A stretch of 64,000 nucleotides of DNA from CAZCAC01 sp964496575 (GTDB lineage Bacteria > Planctomycetota > UBA1135 > GCA-002686595), in assembly GCA_964496575.1 (NCBI GenBank), contig CAZCAC010000038.1, forward strand, positions 1 through 64,000, written 5' to 3'. Numbering within the stretch: position 1 is the stretch's first letter; every line of letters starts with the position of its first letter. The notes under the pieces were generated by a model. That model saw only the letters and a program-made list of their open reading frames with translations. It searched no databases and was not told the origin of the DNA. Shown here in pieces: positions 55,058 through 64,000 of the stretch. The position numbers were made by a program, and so were the translations under genes.

Positions 55058-56014
55058 TCACGGCAGGAAGCTCACCTCCACCCCGTTGGTCGTGTTGAAT
55101 CCCGCGGCGCACGGCGATCCCACGGGGTCGCCGTACCACACCTGGAATCGGCGGGTGTCGCCCGCGTTCCAGCCGCCGGCAGCCGCGAGCCCGGTCGGAA
55201 AGCTCACCCCGCCACTCGCATCTGCAACCTCCGTGTGCAGGCGGATCACCTGGTGCCCGGCGCACCGCAGGCCGTCGCCGAAGAGCAGGCCGGCGCTGCC
55301 GCCCAGCGCGTCGCTCCCCTGGAACAGGAGGGCCGTCTGGCCGGGCGGGAGCCCGGTCGCGGTGAGCTCGAGGTGGTCGATCGCGATGCTCGCCGAGCCC
55401 GTGCCGGTGAGGAGCGCGCCGATACCCGAGGAGTTGGCACAGCCCGCTCCATTCACGCCATCGTTGCCACACGGGCAGGCCCCCGCCGTCCCGTCTCCCG
55501 CGCAGAAGCCGGTCGCGGCGAGGGTGTCGTACTCGACGACGTACTGCGTGATATCACTCTTGACGAGCGGGTCGTCGTTCCACTGGTCGGCGGGCCAGTA
55601 GCCGAGGTAGTGCTCGTTACCGCCGGCGTTGCTCGGCTGACCACTGGACCAGTTGGTGTAGGTGAAGTCCTCGCCCGTCACCCAGACCCAGCCGCCGGCG
55701 GGTTCACTGAAGCTCGGGTGATTCGGATCCTGCCAGCCGCCGAGCCACGCTCTCCCCAGCGCGCCGCCGTTCAGGGTGAAGTACACGAACTGGTCCTCGG
55801 CGGTATCCGAGATCGTCGCCAGGTGACCCTGCACCCCCATGAAGCTGAGCCCCTCGGCGTCCACCTTCGCCTGGTCCCAGGGGACCGTGGCGGTGACGAT
55901 CTCGTAGTGATGGCCGTTGGCCGGGTTCAGCACCGGCGTGCCTCGGCTCTGGGCGGCGAGGGGAGCGGGGAACAGCAGGAGGATCAGCGAGATCGACGGC
56001 AGGTGGGTTTTCAT
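55058..56014 (-). CDS. Secreted C-type-lectin-domain protein with Cys-rich C-terminal module
   Basis: 318 residues. The ATG at 56014 has GAGGTG 6 bases upstream and a signal peptide (KTHLPSISLILLLFPAPLAA). Residues 30-165 are a C-type lectin-like fold: NGHHYEIVTATVPWDQAK, GHLATISDTAEDQFVY, RAWLGGWQDP, TNWSSGQPSNAGG and QWNDDP. The last 149 residues begin FCAGDGTAGACPCGNDGVNG and end FQVWYGDPVGSPCAAGFNTT, closely matching the C25 peptidase tail. Possible role is surface binding of sugars or Ca2+. Confidence 0.88.
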   Translation of the reverse strand: MKTHLPSISLILLLFPAPLAAQSRGTPVLNPANGHHYEIVTATVPWDQAKVDAEGLSFMGVQGHLATISDTAEDQFVYFTLNGGALGRAWLGGWQDPNHPSFSEPAGGWVWVTGEDFTYTNWSSGQPSNAGGNEHYLGYWPADQWNDDPLVKSDITQYVVEYDTLAATGFCAGDGTAGACPCGNDGVNGAGCANSSGIGALLTGTGSASIAIDHLELTATGLPPGQTALLFQGSDALGGSAGLLFGDGLRCAGHQVIRLHTEVADASGGVSFPTGLAAAGGWNAGDTRRFQVWYGDPVGSPCAAGFNTTNGVEVSFLP

Positions 56015-56183
56015 CACGACACCTCGGCGGCAGGGATGCGGCCCCGGAGTGGGGCGCTGGCGTCGCCTTCGATCGTAGGCGAACCGGGCCGATTCCGAAA
56101 GTCGGCGCATGGGATGGAGAGTCAGGACCGGGAATCGCTCGCCGCCGAGCGAGCCGTCCCGACCCGTTCGCGCCGATATCCGA

Positions 56184-57350
56184 TCAGCCGTAGGAGCCGA
56201 ACTCCCAGGCCGCGTCGTACATCGCCACGATGTTCTCCGGCGGGACGCCGGCCTGGAGGTTGTGGACGTTGTTGAAGACATAGCCGCCGCCCTTCTTCCA
56301 GATCGAGAGGTGGCGCCGCACCTCCTCGCGGACCTCCTCCGCGGATGCGAACGGCAGCACGTGCTGGGAGTCGATCGCTCCTCCCCAGAAGGCGAGCTTC
56401 TGGCCGAACCGCTCCTTCAGCGTGGCGGGGTCCATCCCGGCCGCGCCGATCTGCACGGGGTTCAGGACCTGGATCCCGTTGTCGAGCAGGTCGGGAATGA
56501 GCGGCGCGCACCCGCCGCAGGTGTGGTACCAGACCCGCGCCTCGGTCCGGGAGCGGATGTAGCGGACCAGCCGTGCGTGACGCGGCTGGACCACCCGGCG
56601 GTAGAACTCGGGGCGGAACAACGGACCGGTCTGACCGGCGAGGTCGTCCCCGATCATGATCACGTCGACCACGTCCCCGACCTCGTCGAGGAAGAGGCGG
56701 AACCAGTCGAGCCAGAAGCGCAGGGTCCGGTCGAGCAACCTCTCGCAGAACTCCGGTTGCTGGAGGGTGTCGCAGAACCACTGCTCCAGGCCGCGCAGGT
56801 ACCAGCAGATCTCGTACACCACGCCGGAGATGCCACTGACCACCGCGTAGGGCGTCTCTTCGCGCAGCTCCAGGGCTCGTTCGCGCAGTCCCTCGAAGCG
56901 CCCCGGGTCGTCGCCCTTCGGGAACGGGTAGTCGTCGAGGTCGCCGAGCTTCGCCTCCGCCAGCGGATGACAGGAGATGTCCATGAAGTTCGGCGTGTCG
57001 TCGGGCATCGACCAGGTGACCCCGAACTCGTCGGTCAGGTCGTGCCACAGGCGGCCGTCGCGTTCCCGCTGAACGATGCGGCCGTCGAACCCGGTGCCCG
57101 CCCCCGCGGCGACGTAGCGGGTGTCGACGCGCAGGCGTTCCAGCACCGCCTCGCTGGGTCGAGCCAGCTGCTGGACCGCGTCCATGATCTCGATCTCCTC
57201 CTCCAGACCCAGGTGATCCAGGAGTGCCCGGTAGGCATGGCGATGGATGCCGGTCTGGTTCCCGCCGAGATCGATCGGAATCCGGTCCGGTTCCTGGTGG
57301 TCGAGGGCTCGCAGCAGGCGCTCGCGCGAGGTCATCGTCTCTCGGCTCAA
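56184..57350 (-). CDS. UroD-family protein coupled to RhaT
   Basis: 388 residues. A TTG at 57350 is chosen because GGAGG lies 8 bases upstream; an ATG 15 bases inside is the alternative. Superfamily features are SRERLLRALDHQEPDRIPID, VDVIMIGDDLAGQTGPLF, RVWYHTCGGCAPLIPDLLD (His and Cys pair) and LAFWGGAIDSQHVLPF. It is 21 bp after rhaT, so the two are one transcript. It differs from the UroD paralogue at 32675 and is not the heme enzyme. A role tied to rhamnose use is suggested by context only. Confidence 0.85.
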   Translation of the reverse strand: MSRETMTSRERLLRALDHQEPDRIPIDLGGNQTGIHRHAYRALLDHLGLEEEIEIMDAVQQLARPSEAVLERLRVDTRYVAAGAGTGFDGRIVQRERDGRLWHDLTDEFGVTWSMPDDTPNFMDISCHPLAEAKLGDLDDYPFPKGDDPGRFEGLRERALELREETPYAVVSGISGVVYEICWYLRGLEQWFCDTLQQPEFCERLLDRTLRFWLDWFRLFLDEVGDVVDVIMIGDDLAGQTGPLFRPEFYRRVVQPRHARLVRYIRSRTEARVWYHTCGGCAPLIPDLLDNGIQVLNPVQIGAAGMDPATLKERFGQKLAFWGGAIDSQHVLPFASAEEVREEVRRHLSIWKKGGGYVFNNVHNLQAGVPPENIVAMYDAAWEFGSYG

Positions 57351-57371
57351 GGTGCTTCCCTCCGCGCTCCC

Positions 57372-58433
57372 CTACTGTGGCTTCAGCTTGTTCCCGTACC
57401 CGATCACCACCATCGAGAGGATCAAGAGGAACAGACCCGCGGCGATCCACCGGTGCGTGCCGCGGCTGGTCCCCCGCCACTCCTTCAGCGAGATTCCCCA
57501 GAGGGTGCTGAAGATGATGATGCTGGCCATGTGCAGCGCCCAGCTGGAGAAGTGGTACTTGCCCAGCTTCGTGGTGCCCATCCCGTAGAAGAAGAACTGC
57601 AGGTACCAGGTGATCCCGGCCAGGGCACAGAAGAGATAGTTGGAGAGCAGCGGTGCCCGCTCTCCGTCGCGCGGTGCGCCGCGGAAGTCGCCGAAGTTGT
57701 GCTTCCTTCCGATCAGGTACAGACAGCAGATCGCGTTCGTGGTGAAGCCGCCGAGGAGCACGACGACCAGGACCGGCAGGTTCTGCCAGAGTGGCGACAC
57801 TCCTTGCTCCACGGCGATGTCGCCGATCGGCTGCCCGGCGGCGAAGCCGTAGGCCATGGCGGCGCTCATCACCCCGGCGAAGATCGCCACCAGGATCCCC
57901 TTGGTGAACTGGAACTCGGCCACCGAGGCCTTCTTCTCCTCTTCGGGCAACTCCCTCTCCTTCTGCATCCCCGCCTTGCCGCTGAAGGCGATGCCCAGGA
58001 GGCAGATGCCCACGCCGAGCAGGATGATCATCCCGGATGAAGTGCCCGCGAGCTGTCCCAGCGTCCCGTCGAAGAGCGGCGGTACCAGCGTCCCGAACGC
58101 CGCGCACAGCCCCAGCGCGATCGCGTAGCCGAGCGCGATGCCGAGGTAGCGCATGGTCAGGCCGAAGGTCAGCCCGCCGATGCCCCAGAGCACGCCGAAG
58201 AACCAGGTCCAGAACAGCGTCTTCACCGGCGTGGCGGCGAGAATGGCCGGGGTCTCCGGCGCGATGATCATCGCCAGGGTCCAGGGCGCGAGGATCCAGG
58301 CGAAGAAGCCGCCGACCAGCCAGTAGGTCTCCCAGGGCCAGCGGCGCACGCGCCGGTACGGGATGTAGAAGCTCGCGGAGGCCAGGCCGCCGATGGCGTG
58401 AAGAACGACTCCGAGGAAGGGATCGGGCTGCAA
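57372..58433 (-). CDS. rhaT: RhaT-family L-rhamnose:H+ symporter
   Basis: 353 residues with about ten membrane segments. RhaT features include LHAIGGLASASFYIPYRRV, ETYWLVGGFFAWILAPW, FFGVLWGIGGLTFGLTMRYL, LGYAIALGLCAAFGTLVPPL and FYGMGTTKLGKYHFSSWALH. The start is a TTG at 58433 with GGAAG 4 bases upstream, so it is not firm. It imports L-rhamnose or a similar deoxy-sugar. It is divergent from a GH106 rhamnosidase (145 bp), which strongly supports a rhamnose role. Confidence 0.92.
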   Translation of the reverse strand: MQPDPFLGVVLHAIGGLASASFYIPYRRVRRWPWETYWLVGGFFAWILAPWTLAMIIAPETPAILAATPVKTLFWTWFFGVLWGIGGLTFGLTMRYLGIALGYAIALGLCAAFGTLVPPLFDGTLGQLAGTSSGMIILLGVGICLLGIAFSGKAGMQKERELPEEEKKASVAEFQFTKGILVAIFAGVMSAAMAYGFAAGQPIGDIAVEQGVSPLWQNLPVLVVVLLGGFTTNAICCLYLIGRKHNFGDFRGAPRDGERAPLLSNYLFCALAGITWYLQFFFYGMGTTKLGKYHFSSWALHMASIIIFSTLWGISLKEWRGTSRGTHRWIAAGLFLLILSMVVIGYGNKLKPQ

Positions 58434-58578
58434 GGGACTTCCGGCGAGTAGCAGAGGGCAGGAACGGCTGGAGATCTTCTTGTACCACGGACTGCCGGCC
58501 CACCACCAGCTTGCGGACCGACCTCGATGCTCGTCGATCCTGTCCTCCTCAGCGCCTCGAGCTTAGGATTCTCTCGAT

Positions 58579-61500
58579 ATGAAAGTCTTCCTTCCCGCCC
58601 TTGCGGTCGTCCTGGCCGTCACGTCACTGGTCGCGGATGTCCCCTCCTCCCTGGAGGATGATTTCCTCAATCCCCCCGACGCGGCCCGCCCCGGGGTCTA
58701 CTGGTACTTCATGGACGGCAACCTCGACCGCGAGGAGATGGTCCGGGATCTCGAATCGATGAAGGCGGTCGGCCTCGGGAACCTGGTCTTCCTGGAGGTG
58801 GACGTGGGCGTGCCGCGCGGCCCCGTGAAGTTCATGAGCGATCAGTGGCAGGATTGCTTTGCCAACGTGGTGCACCACGCCGAGCGTCTCGGAATCGACA
58901 TCACGCTCGGCGCGGGTCCGGGGTGGACCGGCAGCGGCGGGCCGTGGGTGAAGCCGGAGGACTCGATGCAACACCTCGTCTTCAGCGAGGTGGACACCGC
59001 GGGGCCCGGCCGCTTCGACGAGATCCTGCCCCTTCCGGAGCAGCGGAGCACCACTTGGCACCGGATGCGCAGTCCGTTCTACGAGGACGTGGTCGTCTAC
59101 GCCTTCCCGAAGTGCGACCCGGTGATCGAGGACATCGACGAGAAGGCCCTGTTCGAACGCGATCCCTACTCCTCGAAACCCGGGGTCAAGCCCTACCTGC
59201 CCGCCCCGGCAGAGTTTTCCGAGCCCGATCCGTCGTCCGTGATCGATCCCGGGAAGATGATCGACCTTTCCGGTCGATTGCGGGCGGACGGCCGCCTGCA
59301 ATGGGACGTTCCGGCCGGCGAGTGGACGATCCTGCGCATGGGGCGGCGCTCCACCGGAGCCAGCACCCGTCCGGCGCCCGCTCCCGGCGTCGGCTTCGAT
59401 CACGACAAGCTCGACCGGGCCGTGCTGGAGGATCATTTCGACCACTACTACGGCAAGCTGCTCGAGAGGGTGGGCGAGCGCGCCGAGCAGCACGGCTGGA
59501 CCACCGTGCACCTCGACAGCTGGGAGATGGGAGCACAGAACTGGACACCGAAGCTACGTGAGGAGTTCCAGAAGCGTCGCGGCTACGATCCCCTCCCCTG
59601 GGTCGTGACCTTCAGCGGACGTGCCGTCGAAAGCGCTTCCGCTACGGAGCGTTTCCTCTGGGACCTCCGATTGACCGCCCAGGAGCTGGTCCTCGAGAAC
59701 TACGCCGGCCACCTGAAGTCGCTGGGGCACGAGCACGGGTTCGAGCTCTCCATCGAGCCCTACGACATGAACCCGACCGCCGACCTCGACCTGGGCGCGG
59801 TGGCGGACGTCCCGATGTGCGAGTTCTGGAGCCCCGGATGCGGGTTCGACACCGCGTACAGTTGCATCGAATCCACCTCCATCGCCCACACCATGGGCAG
59901 GCCGATCGTCTCCGCCGAAGCATTCACCGCGAATAGTCGGGAGAAGTGGCAGCAGTACCCGTGGTCGATGAAGAACCAGGGCGACTGGGCGTTCTGCATG
60001 GGGATCAACCGCTTCGTCTATCACACCTTCGCGCACAAGCCGCTGGGCGAGGAGTACCGCCCCGGCATGTCCATGGGACCTTACGGTGTGCACTGGGATC
60101 GCGGCCAGACCTGGTGGCCGATGGTGGAGGCCTACCATCGCTACGTTACCCGCTGCTCTCACCTGCTGCGTCAGGGGGTGACGGTATCGGATATCCTCTA
60201 CCTCACCCCGGAAGGCGCACCCCACATCTTCCGTCCACCGGGAAGTGCCTTGCGGGGAAGTGGCCCACTGGCGGACAAGAGGGGCTATGGCTTCGACGGC
60301 TGTTCGCCGAACATCCTGATGGCGCGGGCCGAGGTGAAGGACGGCCGCATCGAGTTTCCGGGCGGCACGTCCTACCGGCTCCTGGTGCTGCCGCGATCCG
60401 AGACGATGACACCGCAGCTTCTGGAGCAGATCACGCGACTCGTCGAGGAGGGCGCCGTTGTCCTCGGCGCTCCCCCGCTCGCCTCGCCGAGCTTGAGCGG
60501 CTATCCACGGTGCGATGATCGGGTGCGGGAGCTGGCGGAGAAGCTCTGGGGCGAGAACCCCGTTCCTGTGCGCGAGCTCGGCCGGGGCCGGGTCCTCCTG
60601 GATCGATTCGCCGAGCGCGCGGAAGCCGACCCGCCGCTGCTGCCCGACGCGGGGAAGTGGATCTGGCTGGGCGAGGGGAACCCCGCGCACGACGCCTCGG
60701 ATGGAGATCTCCACTTCCGCCACAGCTGGGAGGTCGCCGACGTCGGATCCCTCGAGAGCGCCACCATCGAGGCCACCGCCGACAACAGCCTGAGGCTGAG
60801 CGTGAATGGCCAGCAGGTGATCGCGGGAGACGACTTCCACTCCATCGATTCGGCGGACCTCTCGTCGGTGCTGCTTTCCGGCTGGAACACGATCGAGGTC
60901 GTCGCCACCAACGCGCCGTCTAGCACGCGAAACCCGGCCGGCTTCCTGGCCGCGTTGCGCCTCTGCTACGCCGACGGTTCGAGCACGGTGATCGCTTCGG
61001 ACTGGACCTGGCTCGTCAGCCGCGATGGAGCGAGCTGGTCGGCGGCTCTGGAGCTCGGTCCCGGAGCCATGGCGCCGTGGAATCTGAGGGCGAGCTCCGG
61101 ATCCTCGCTCCCCGAGCTGTATCCGGACTACGCCACCACCGCAGCTGTGCTCCAGGAGATGAGAATCCCGCAGGACTTCGAATCCGATGGACCGATCCGG
61201 CACGGGCATCGTCGGACGAGTACCCGAGACCTCTATTTCGTCGCCAACACCACCGACGAGAAGGTGGAAGCGGATTGCACCTTCCGGGTGACGTCCGGCG
61301 CGCCGCAGCTCTGGGATCCGATCACCGCGGAGATCAGAACGCTCCCCCGGTTCACCCGACGTGAATCGACCACCTCCGTGCCGATGACCTTCGAGCCTCA
61401 CCAGAGCTTCTTCGTGGTGTTCTCTCGTGGCGGTGAATCGGGCGATACGGTGAAGCCCGCGAGCGTGAACTTCCCCGAAACGAGCCTCGTGACCACTCTG

Positions 61501-62004
61501 GAAGGTCCCTGGGAAGTCGCCTTAGATCCCGCCTGGGGTGGCCCCGAGAAGGTGACGTTCGAGACGCTTCAGGACTGGACGAGCCGGGACGAACGCGGGA
61601 TCAAGTACTACTCGGGGATCGCCACGTACCGGAAGCGCTTCGAGCTGACTCGGGAAACGGATAAGAGAACCTACCTCGACCTGGGCACCGTCCACGACCT
61701 GGCCCGGGTCCGCCTGAACGGCGAGGACCTCGGCGTGGTCTGGTGCGCACCGTGGAGGCGCGAGATCACCGACGCGATCGCGGACGGCGAGAACCAGCTC
61801 GAGATCGAGGTCGCGAACCGCTGGGCGAACCGCCTGCTCGGAGACCGGAGTCCGCCGGATGTGGGTGTCCGAAGGCTCCAGTGGGAATCCGGCTTGCTCG
61901 GAGGCGAGGAATACGAGGCGGGGCGTTACACCTTCGCACTCTACCCCGGTCCCGAAGAGCTTCTGCCCTCCGGGCTGCTCGGTCCGGTGCAGCTGGTGCA
62001 ATAG
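58579..62004 (+). CDS. GH106-type alpha-L-rhamnosidase
   Basis: 1141 residues with signal peptide MKVFLPALAVVLAVTSLVAD. Family features: PGVYWYFMDGNLDREEMVRD, GIDITLGAGPGWTGSGGPWV, TVHLDSWEMGAQNWTPKLRE (acidic active-site region), VPMCEFWSPGCGF, IVSAEAFTANSREKWQQYPW, and INRFVYHTFAHKPLGEEY. A C-terminal galactose-binding sandwich (TYLDLGTVHDLARVRLNGED, then LGVVWCAPWR) parallels the GH106 gene at 40356, but the two are clearly diverged. It releases terminal L-rhamnose from polysaccharide or glycoside. It is paired with a sulfatase 107 bp downstream and the divergent rhaT. Confidence 0.92.
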   Translation: MKVFLPALAVVLAVTSLVADVPSSLEDDFLNPPDAARPGVYWYFMDGNLDREEMVRDLESMKAVGLGNLVFLEVDVGVPRGPVKFMSDQWQDCFANVVHHAERLGIDITLGAGPGWTGSGGPWVKPEDSMQHLVFSEVDTAGPGRFDEILPLPEQRSTTWHRMRSPFYEDVVVYAFPKCDPVIEDIDEKALFERDPYSSKPGVKPYLPAPAEFSEPDPSSVIDPGKMIDLSGRLRADGRLQWDVPAGEWTILRMGRRSTGASTRPAPAPGVGFDHDKLDRAVLEDHFDHYYGKLLERVGERAEQHGWTTVHLDSWEMGAQNWTPKLREEFQKRRGYDPLPWVVTFSGRAVESASATERFLWDLRLTAQELVLENYAGHLKSLGHEHGFELSIEPYDMNPTADLDLGAVADVPMCEFWSPGCGFDTAYSCIESTSIAHTMGRPIVSAEAFTANSREKWQQYPWSMKNQGDWAFCMGINRFVYHTFAHKPLGEEYRPGMSMGPYGVHWDRGQTWWPMVEAYHRYVTRCSHLLRQGVTVSDILYLTPEGAPHIFRPPGSALRGSGPLADKRGYGFDGCSPNILMARAEVKDGRIEFPGGTSYRLLVLPRSETMTPQLLEQITRLVEEGAVVLGAPPLASPSLSGYPRCDDRVRELAEKLWGENPVPVRELGRGRVLLDRFAERAEADPPLLPDAGKWIWLGEGNPAHDASDGDLHFRHSWEVADVGSLESATIEATADNSLRLSVNGQQVIAGDDFHSIDSADLSSVLLSGWNTIEVVATNAPSSTRNPAGFLAALRLCYADGSSTVIASDWTWLVSRDGASWSAALELGPGAMAPWNLRASSGSSLPELYPDYATTAAVLQEMRIPQDFESDGPIRHGHRRTSTRDLYFVANTTDEKVEADCTFRVTSGAPQLWDPITAEIRTLPRFTRRESTTSVPMTFEPHQSFFVVFSRGGESGDTVKPASVNFPETSLVTTLEGPWEVALDPAWGGPEKVTFETLQDWTSRDERGIKYYSGIATYRKRFELTRETDKRTYLDLGTVHDLARVRLNGEDLGVVWCAPWRREITDAIADGENQLEIEVANRWANRLLGDRSPPDVGVRRLQWESGLLGGEEYEAGRYTFALYPGPEELLPSGLLGPVQLVQ

Positions 62005-62110
62005 TCGTGACTCCGTACCGCACGAATCCGCGGGCGGGAGTGGTTGCAGGCCCATACCCTGACCCGTGTCGAGGTTCGATGGACTCCCTGAAGACGACGA
62101 GGAGAAAGGA

Positions 62111-63643
62111 ATGGTGAGTCACGCGCGACGATCGGATTGGGTCCAGGTCGGTGCGATGCTCGCCGTGCTGGTCGCAGCGGGCTGCACTACTGGCCACGCG
62201 CCGGAGAACGGCCGGCCGCCGAGCGTCGTCGTCTTCCTGGCCGACGACCTGGGGTACGGAGACTTCGCTTGCTACGGGAACCCGATCAACCGGACTCCCC
62301 ACTTCGACCGACTCGCCGCCGAGGGGCTGCGCTTCACGGACTGCCACTCCGCGGGCACCGTCTGCTCCCCGTCGCGAGCTTCCCTGCTCACCGGGCGGCA
62401 TCCCTACCGGATGGGGTTCTACTACATCCTGGGCGGGGGCGCGCACCTCTCGCGGGAAGAGCTCACCATCGCCTCGATCCTGCGAGCGGAGGCTGGCTAT
62501 GACACGTGCTTCGTCGGCAAGTGGCACCTGACCGACCTCGATCGCCCCGAGCGCGGCCAGCCGAGCCCCGCGGAACACGGTTTCGATCACTGGTTCGCCA
62601 CCACGGTGAACGCCTTCGACGGGCCGCGGAACCCGAAGAAGTGCCGCCGCAACGGAGAGGCGGTCGGCGAGGTGGAAGGCTGGTACTGCGATGTCATCGT
62701 CGAGGAAGCGAAACGCTGGCTCGAGGGGCGAGACGATCCCGCGAAGCCGTTCTTCCTCCTGGTCTGCCCCCACGAGCCACACACTCCGCTCGCGCCGCCG
62801 GAAAAGTACGCCGAGCTCTTCACGACGGACGAGGTGGAACGACTGGAGGACGGAATCCAGTACGGCGGCGTGCCCCGGCCCGAGGAGAAGGAGATCGAGG
62901 CCGAGAAGAAGCACTACTACGGGACGATCGCTCAGCTCGATGCCGCCTTCGGGCGCCTGATGGAGGCGATCGACGACGCGGGGCTTCGCGAGGAGACCCT
63001 CGTCTTCGTCACCAGCGACAACGGGCCCGAGTACCCGGTGAACTTCCCGGAGTCCCGCGGCGCGTGGGACGATCCGATCCGGGACCACTGCTTCGGCACT
63101 CCCGGGCCGCTCCGCGGGATGAAGCGCTTCACCTACGAGGGCGGGCATCGCGTGCCGGGGATCGTCCGCTGGCCGGGACGGGTTCCGGCCGGGGAGGTGA
63201 GCGACGCATTGATCAACGGGACCGACCTCCTGCCCACGCTGTGCGAGCTCGCCGGCGTTCCCGTGCCATCGGACCGGTCGATCGACGGGGAGAGCGTGGT
63301 CGCCGCCCTGCTGGGCCGGCCGTTCCAGCGTCGCCGCGCGGTGTGCTGGAACCAACCGGTTCACGAGTGCGGGTTCGTGCCGGAGATGACCCTGCGCGAC
63401 GGGGACCACGCCCTGGTCGCCTGGTTCGGGGAGAAGGCGCCCGAGGAGCTCTGGATGGACTGGATCAAGACCACGCGTCCGGAGCGGTACGAGCTCTACG
63501 ACCTGACGCGCGACCTCGGCCAGAGAGTGAATCTGGCCGAGGTGCTCCCGGACGATGTGCAGAGGCTCTCTGCGGAACTGGAGCGGCAGTGGGCCGACAT
63601 CCAGGCCGAGGCGCCGGTCTGGGAAAGGTGGAAGGCGAAGTGA
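62111..63643 (+). CDS. Lipoprotein sulfatase, CSPSR type
   Basis: 510 residues from the ATG at 62111 with an AGGAG/AAAGGA stretch just upstream. The lipobox is VAAGC (Cys25). Metal-binding start SVVVFLADDLGYGDFACYGN, formylglycine motif VCSPSRASLLTGRHPYR (Cys85), KWHLTDLD, and VTSDNGPEYPVNFPES. It belongs to the arylsulfatase-like group with the strict CxPSR motif. It needs formylglycine modification. Next to the GH106 rhamnosidase it probably desulfates rhamnose-containing glycan. Substrate not proven. Confidence 0.93.
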   Translation: MVSHARRSDWVQVGAMLAVLVAAGCTTGHAPENGRPPSVVVFLADDLGYGDFACYGNPINRTPHFDRLAAEGLRFTDCHSAGTVCSPSRASLLTGRHPYRMGFYYILGGGAHLSREELTIASILRAEAGYDTCFVGKWHLTDLDRPERGQPSPAEHGFDHWFATTVNAFDGPRNPKKCRRNGEAVGEVEGWYCDVIVEEAKRWLEGRDDPAKPFFLLVCPHEPHTPLAPPEKYAELFTTDEVERLEDGIQYGGVPRPEEKEIEAEKKHYYGTIAQLDAAFGRLMEAIDDAGLREETLVFVTSDNGPEYPVNFPESRGAWDDPIRDHCFGTPGPLRGMKRFTYEGGHRVPGIVRWPGRVPAGEVSDALINGTDLLPTLCELAGVPVPSDRSIDGESVVAALLGRPFQRRRAVCWNQPVHECGFVPEMTLRDGDHALVAWFGEKAPEELWMDWIKTTRPERYELYDLTRDLGQRVNLAEVLPDDVQRLSAELERQWADIQAEAPVWERWKAK

Positions 63644-63820
63644 CCGGCAGATCGGCCCAGCCATTTCAACCTGCCGACGTTCGTGCAGTGGAAGAACCAT
63701 GAGTACACCGGGAGGACTCGCATCAGGATCATGCTGCAGGGAATGACCGACAAGGACCCCGGCGAGCTGGTGCCGCTGGCCAGGTCATGGCTCCGGCCTC
63801 CCCCATTGCAGGGCTCCTGA
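63644..63820 (+). pseudogene. Gene remnant cut off by the second MITE-like element
   Basis: Immediately after the sulfatase stop the same frame continues as HFNLPTFVQWKNHEYTGRTR then IRIMLQGMTDKDPGELVPLA and RSWLRPPPLQGS before a stop inside the element at 63818. The sequence has clear protein character but no start codon, ribosome site or upstream domain. Codon use resembles the neighbours. I do not recognise the family with confidence. It is the interior of a larger lost gene, ended by the insertion. Confidence 0.6.
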
Positions 63821-64000
63821 CATAGGTGCGTGGAGTGGCGGCATTGGCCGAATGCCGTTCATTCACGATGAGGGGGTGCGTCATAAGGTATGCAACGCTT
63901 TGACGGGGGCCGCGATCGACACCGACCAGGGAGCGAGCCCGACACGCCGTTTCCCTGCTGAGCCATGAGCGGATGGTTGCATGAATCGGGGCGCATGTGT
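63807..64000. mobile_element. MITE-like element, copy 2 (cut by window end)
   Basis: 194 bases identical by eye to 36914-37107, in the same orientation, starting with the left terminal repeat TGCAGGGCTCCTGACA. The four bases before it (CCAT) are also shared with copy 1. Only the last 13 bases of the expected 207 lie beyond the window. Perfect identity implies recent movement, or a repeat-driven assembly effect. Confidence 0.8.

Noticed and set aside
1..64000. tRNA, rRNA, CRISPR arrays, prophage genes
   Set aside because: None was recognised on reading either strand. A dedicated RNA scan could still find a small RNA that I missed.

Overview
This is a high-GC bacterial window from a draft or metagenome scaffold: 100 Ns at 43546-43645 mark a join. 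The gene content points to Planctomycetota. There are several sulfatases, an HzsA-like di-heme protein fused to a formylglycine-generating-enzyme fold, DUF6288 and DUF3863 proteins, a serine/threonine kinase with TPRs, and secreted proteins that share a Cys-rich C-terminal module. That module resembles ones I know from the deep-branching Saltatorellus/Rohdeia-type planctomycetes; the phylum call is fairly safe, the finer placement is a guess. The main theme is use of L-rhamnose- and L-fucose-containing, probably sulfated, polysaccharides.

Layout. 203-10342 (all minus): a C-terminally degraded heparinase II/III-like protein, a gingipain-like C25 peptidase, a Tat-exported Gfo/Idh/MocA oxidoreductase, an unusual repeat cluster (6200-6286), a two-frame K+ channel/RCK gene and a transglutaminase-like protein. 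10409-21879 (minus): one compact sugar-catabolic operon, in transcription order DeoR regulator, SDR, NHS-type transporter, LyxK-like FGGY kinase, SDR, short SMP-30-like lipoprotein, HzsA-di-heme-FGE fusion, deoC, zinc alcohol dehydrogenase. 22181-34016: Ser/Thr kinase (+), a GH95 alpha-L-fucosidase carrying a large internal deletion (-), sulfatase (+), tag (-), a stand-alone adenylation-carrier-acyltransferase protein (-), a small zinc-ribbon protein coupled to a UroD-family protein (+), and a decayed TPR fragment.

34157-47664 (minus): a PD40 beta-propeller protein, an FG-GAP protein split by a 207-bp MITE-like element, then a saccharolytic cluster (clan GH-D-like protein, DUF3863, GH106 rhamnosidase, DUF6288). 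47782-55033 (plus): GH2, an alpha-L-fucosidase/SGNH-esterase fusion, a gluzincin lipoprotein and a von Willebrand A protein. 55058-58433 (minus): C-type lectin protein, UroD-family protein and RhaT. 58579-64000 (plus): a second GH106, a second sulfatase, a decayed gene remnant, and a second identical copy of the MITE-like element cut by the window edge.

How the genes fit together: secreted fucosidases, rhamnosidases, GH2, sulfatases and an esterase would strip side groups from a polysaccharide. RhaT and the NHS-type permease would import the freed sugars, and the DeoR operon would oxidise, phosphorylate and cleave them. At least four genes are visibly broken (GH95, FG-GAP, the remnant before the second element, and the channel), which suggests active gene decay, a scaffold of imperfect quality, or both.
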